8,647 nt of DNA from Anaerolineae bacterium. GTDB lineage: Bacteria > Chloroflexota > Anaerolineae > B4-G1. Made by a program: the position numbers and the translations under genes. Of the stretch, positions 7,827 through 8,647 are shown one piece after another. The stretch is taken from contig JADHWW010000185.1 of NCBI GenBank assembly GCA_016783285.1, positions 1 through 8,647 on the forward strand. The letters run 5' to 3'. Below the pieces are notes generated by a model that saw only the letters and a list, made by a program, of their open reading frames with translations, searched no databases and was not told the origin of the DNA. The number at the start of each line of letters is the position of its first letter. Within the stretch, counting starts at the first letter, position 1.

Positions 7827-7838
7827 GTGGGATTTTGT

Positions 7839-7918
7839 CATTCGCTCATTCGTTCATTCGTCCATTCGCTCATTCGTCCATTCGTTCATTCGTCCATTCG
7901 CTCATTCGCCCATTCGCT
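7839..7918. repeat. Ten-copy octamer tandem repeat CATTCGYY
   Basis: Ten exact-length 8-bp units run head to tail. The first six bases, CATTCG, are invariant; the last two vary among CT, TT, TC and CC. On the minus strand each unit contains AATG, so an AUG recurs every eight bases, in rotating frames, in the leader of the fused WtpA gene. There are no spacers, so it is not a CRISPR array. Slippage during replication could change copy number. Confidence 0.95.
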
Positions 7919-7919
7919 A

Positions 7920-8013
7920 TCTCCTTTCCAAGCACGGGAGGCGTGGCCGTTTCCAGCCGCACCCTGTCGCCCATCCCCCGTAGGCTCGGCCTTTAGGTGG
8001 AATGGGTCGGAGA
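7920..8013. repeat. 94-bp fold-back element, copy A
   Basis: This is a direct repeat of 8190-8283 at an offset of 270 bp, with five substitutions visible (about 95% identity). It starts TCTCC and ends GGAGA, a 5-bp terminal inverted repeat. Read on the minus strand it folds back: CCGAGC pairs with GCTTGG (one G-U pair) and ACGGG with CCCGT. It looks like a small non-coding palindromic (REP/MITE-like) element. Confidence 0.85.
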
Positions 8014-8030
8014 CTCGCGCACATTATCGG

Positions 8031-8123
8031 GGACGCAGATCAACGTTGATACACGCCGACTCGCTGACTCGCTGACTCGCTGACTCTAATTCTATCTGCG
8101 AAAATCTGCGTGAATCTGCGTCC
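8031..8123. repeat. Element bounded by perfect 10-bp inverted repeats GGACGCAGAT
   Basis: GGACGCAGAT at 8031-8040 is matched by ATCTGCGTCC at 8114-8123. Inside are a 3.5-copy octamer tandem and three ATCTGCG motifs at 10-bp spacing (8094, 8104, 8114). A related element is at 8445-8513. No clear target-site duplication flanks it. It resembles a miniature inverted-repeat element that cannot move on its own. Confidence 0.65.
8058..8085. repeat. Octamer tandem repeat GACTCGCT, 3.5 copies
   Basis: Three full GACTCGCT units plus GACT run without mismatch. It is a second, unrelated 8-bp tandem in the same spacer, nested inside the GGACGCAGAT-bounded element. Confidence 0.92.
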
Positions 8124-8129
8124 TATGTC

Positions 8130-8161
8130 AAAAAAACAGCATCCACCTGGAAAGAGGTGGA
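8130..8161 (-). terminator. Possible intrinsic terminator or attenuator
   Basis: On the minus strand a 7-bp stem TCCACCT/AGGTGGA with a 6-base loop (8161-8142) is followed, five bases later, by seven T residues (8136-8130). The gap between stem and T-run and the short stem make it weak. It would end transcripts coming from the recombinase side, or from the promoter candidate at 8338-8310, before the transporter operon. Confidence 0.4.
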
Positions 8162-8189
8162 CGCCGGCGTGATGACTACCCGTCGTCCT

Positions 8190-8283
8190 TCTCCTTTCCA
8201 AGCACGGGAGGCGTGGCCGTTTCCAGCCACACCCTATCGCCCATCCCCCGTAGGCTTGGCCTTTAGGTGAGATGGGTCGGAGA
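8190..8283. repeat. 94-bp fold-back element, copy B
   Basis: This is the second copy of the element at 7920-8013, in the same orientation. Its pairing is slightly better than in copy A: on the minus strand CCAAGC/GCTTGG, ACGGG/CCCGT and an inner GTGGC/GCCAC stem are all exact. The termini are again TCTCC/GGAGA. The flanking bases of the two copies differ, so the duplication ends where the element ends. Confidence 0.85.
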
Positions 8284-8309
8284 AGAGACACCGTATGCGA
8301 TTGGGGGTT

Positions 8310-8338
8310 ATTTTACACGATTTCGGCCCAAAGGGCAA
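8310..8338 (-). promoter_or_regulatory. Candidate sigma70-type promoter toward the transporter operon
   Basis: On the minus strand TTGCCC (8338-8333, four of six matches to the -35 consensus) is followed by a 17-bp spacer and TAAAAT (8315-8310, five of six). Transcription would start near 8303 and leave a leader of about 490 bases that runs through both fold-back elements, the hairpin and the octamer repeat. Spacing is ideal, but the distance to the gene is large. Confidence 0.35.
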
Positions 8339-8444
8339 ATGACCGGACCGACGGGTTGTCGTGTCGGAGTGAAAGCGTCCAAACAAGACGTCGCATTTCT
8401 GGTTGACTGACAAATTTAACACTTGCCCCCGAGTACAGAAATTC

Positions 8445-8513
8445 GGACGCTGATTCACGCAGAAAGCGCAGATTTTTATGGTTTTCAGTGCAGATCAGCG
8501 TTCATCTGCGTCC
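8445..8513. repeat. Second GGACGC...GCGTCC palindromic element
   Basis: This 69-bp segment begins GGACGC and ends GCGTCC. Inside it, ACGCTGAT (8447-8454) is exactly inverted at 8494-8501, and it ends TCATCTGCGTCC, like the right end of the 8031-8123 element. It carries the CACGCAGAAAGCGCAGATTTT style of sequence seen as dispersed repeats in Chloroflexota-like genomes (recollection, not searched). Its right end overlaps the stop codon of the recombinase tail. Confidence 0.6.
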
Positions 8514-8647
8514 TGGTAATAATCGACAATCATTGTCGGTGGGGATGATGTGTTTGATGACAATCTCGTCCTTCTCCACCACAACGTGATCAATTAACAA
8601 TCGAATAACTTCCTGTTTCACTTCGGGCGTCGGGTCAGCGAGCGATG
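8502..8647 (-). CDS. C-terminal end of a large serine recombinase (5' part beyond window)
   Basis: The visible 47 residues include PTPEVKQEVIRLLIDHVVVEKD and EIVIKHIIPTDNDCRLLPG. The pattern (V/I)(R/K)xLIDxVVV followed by a short beta strand E(I/V)xI(K/R)xxIP is typical of the extreme C-terminus of recombinase-family (large serine integrase) proteins. These catalyse site-specific integration or excision of mobile elements. The final residues and the TGA (8504-8502) fall inside the GGACGC-type repeat, so the original C-terminus may have been replaced. The recombinase is upstream of the transporter operon on the same strand and may mark the edge of a mobile element. The call rests on a short fragment and is moderately sure. 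Confidence 0.62.
   Translation of the reverse strand, partial: SLADPTPEVKQEVIRLLIDHVVVEKDEIVIKHIIPTDNDCRLLPGRR

Larger units (their letters stand above)
7810..8501. other. Repeat-rich intergenic region without a gene
   Basis: About 690 bp lie between the fused WtpA start and the recombinase tail. Open frames here on both strands are short and cross repeat boundaries, so I do not accept any as a gene. The region is filled by an octamer tandem repeat, two 94-bp fold-back copies, two GGACGC-bounded elements, a hairpin with a T-run and one possible promoter, each listed separately. The stretch 8339-8444 shows nothing I can identify. Confidence 0.7.

Noticed and set aside
7839..7918. CRISPR-like array
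   Set aside because: The units are 8 bp and contiguous with no spacers, and no cas gene is nearby; it is a simple tandem repeat.
7102..7983. Long plus-strand open frame (293 codons) opposite the fused WtpA gene
   Set aside because: It is a shadow of a GC-rich coding strand, runs on into the octamer repeat, and has no recognisable domain; the minus-strand protein is clearly real.
8126..8131. Perfect TTGACA -35 hexamer on the minus strand
   Set aside because: It is created by the T-run next to the hairpin, and no good -10 lies 16-18 bp downstream (the best is CAGATT). A TAGAAT at 8094-8089 is too far away.
8040..8458. Short minus-strand open frames (83 and 74 codons) in the spacer
   Set aside because: They are built from repeat sequence, cross element boundaries and lack ribosome binding sites and recognisable motifs.

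Overview
The window is moderately GC-rich and reads as accessory DNA from an anaerobic or metal-handling bacterium. Every gene that can be supported lies on the minus strand, so transcription runs from high to low coordinates. The best guess for the host is a member of the Chloroflexota (Anaerolineae-like). This rests on the Pro/Thr/Ala-rich lipoprotein linker, the WtpA-type binding proteins, the octanucleotide tandem repeat and the GGACGCAGAT/ATCTGCGTCC dispersed palindromes. It is an inference from style, not proof.

Layout in transcription order. (1) 8647-8502 holds the last 47 codons of what looks like a large serine recombinase; its stop codon lies inside a palindromic repeat. (2) 8501-7810 is about 690 bp without a gene. 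It holds two copies of a 94-bp fold-back element, two GGACGC...GCGTCC elements, an octamer tandem repeat just before the next gene, a hairpin plus T-tract and one possible promoter. (3) 7809-2306 is a tightly packed operon. It encodes a WtpA/ModA-type oxyanion-binding lipoprotein fused to a C-terminal molybdopterin-oxidoreductase-like domain, a wrecked NMT1/SsuA-type binding protein, an SsuC/TauC-type permease, an ABC ATPase with a C-terminal TOBE-like domain, a DUF4213/DUF364 (putative heavy-metal chelation) protein, and a second WtpA-type lipoprotein. (4) 2187-1 encodes a PhoB/OmpR-type response regulator and a PhoR/WalK-type sensor kinase that runs off the window edge.

How the genes may work together: the operon looks like an importer for a molybdate/tungstate-like oxyanion or another small anion. 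Its parts are mixed. The two intact binding proteins belong to the Mo/W (WtpA) family, the permease to the sulfonate/taurine/nitrate family, and the ATPase carries the TOBE extension usual for Mo/W, sulfate or sugar importers. No WtpB/ModB permease is present. The permease family's normal partner, an NMT1-like binding protein, survives only as a signal peptide joined out of frame to the last ~135 residues. The transporter is therefore either decaying or has been rewired to use the WtpA-type receptors. The DUF364 protein supports a role in metal handling. The two-component system downstream could sense envelope state or a nutrient and may be partly co-transcribed, but nothing in it names a signal.

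The most unusual items are the WtpA fusion with its CxxC, the internally deleted binding protein, the hybrid importer, and the cluster of small palindromes beside the recombinase tail.
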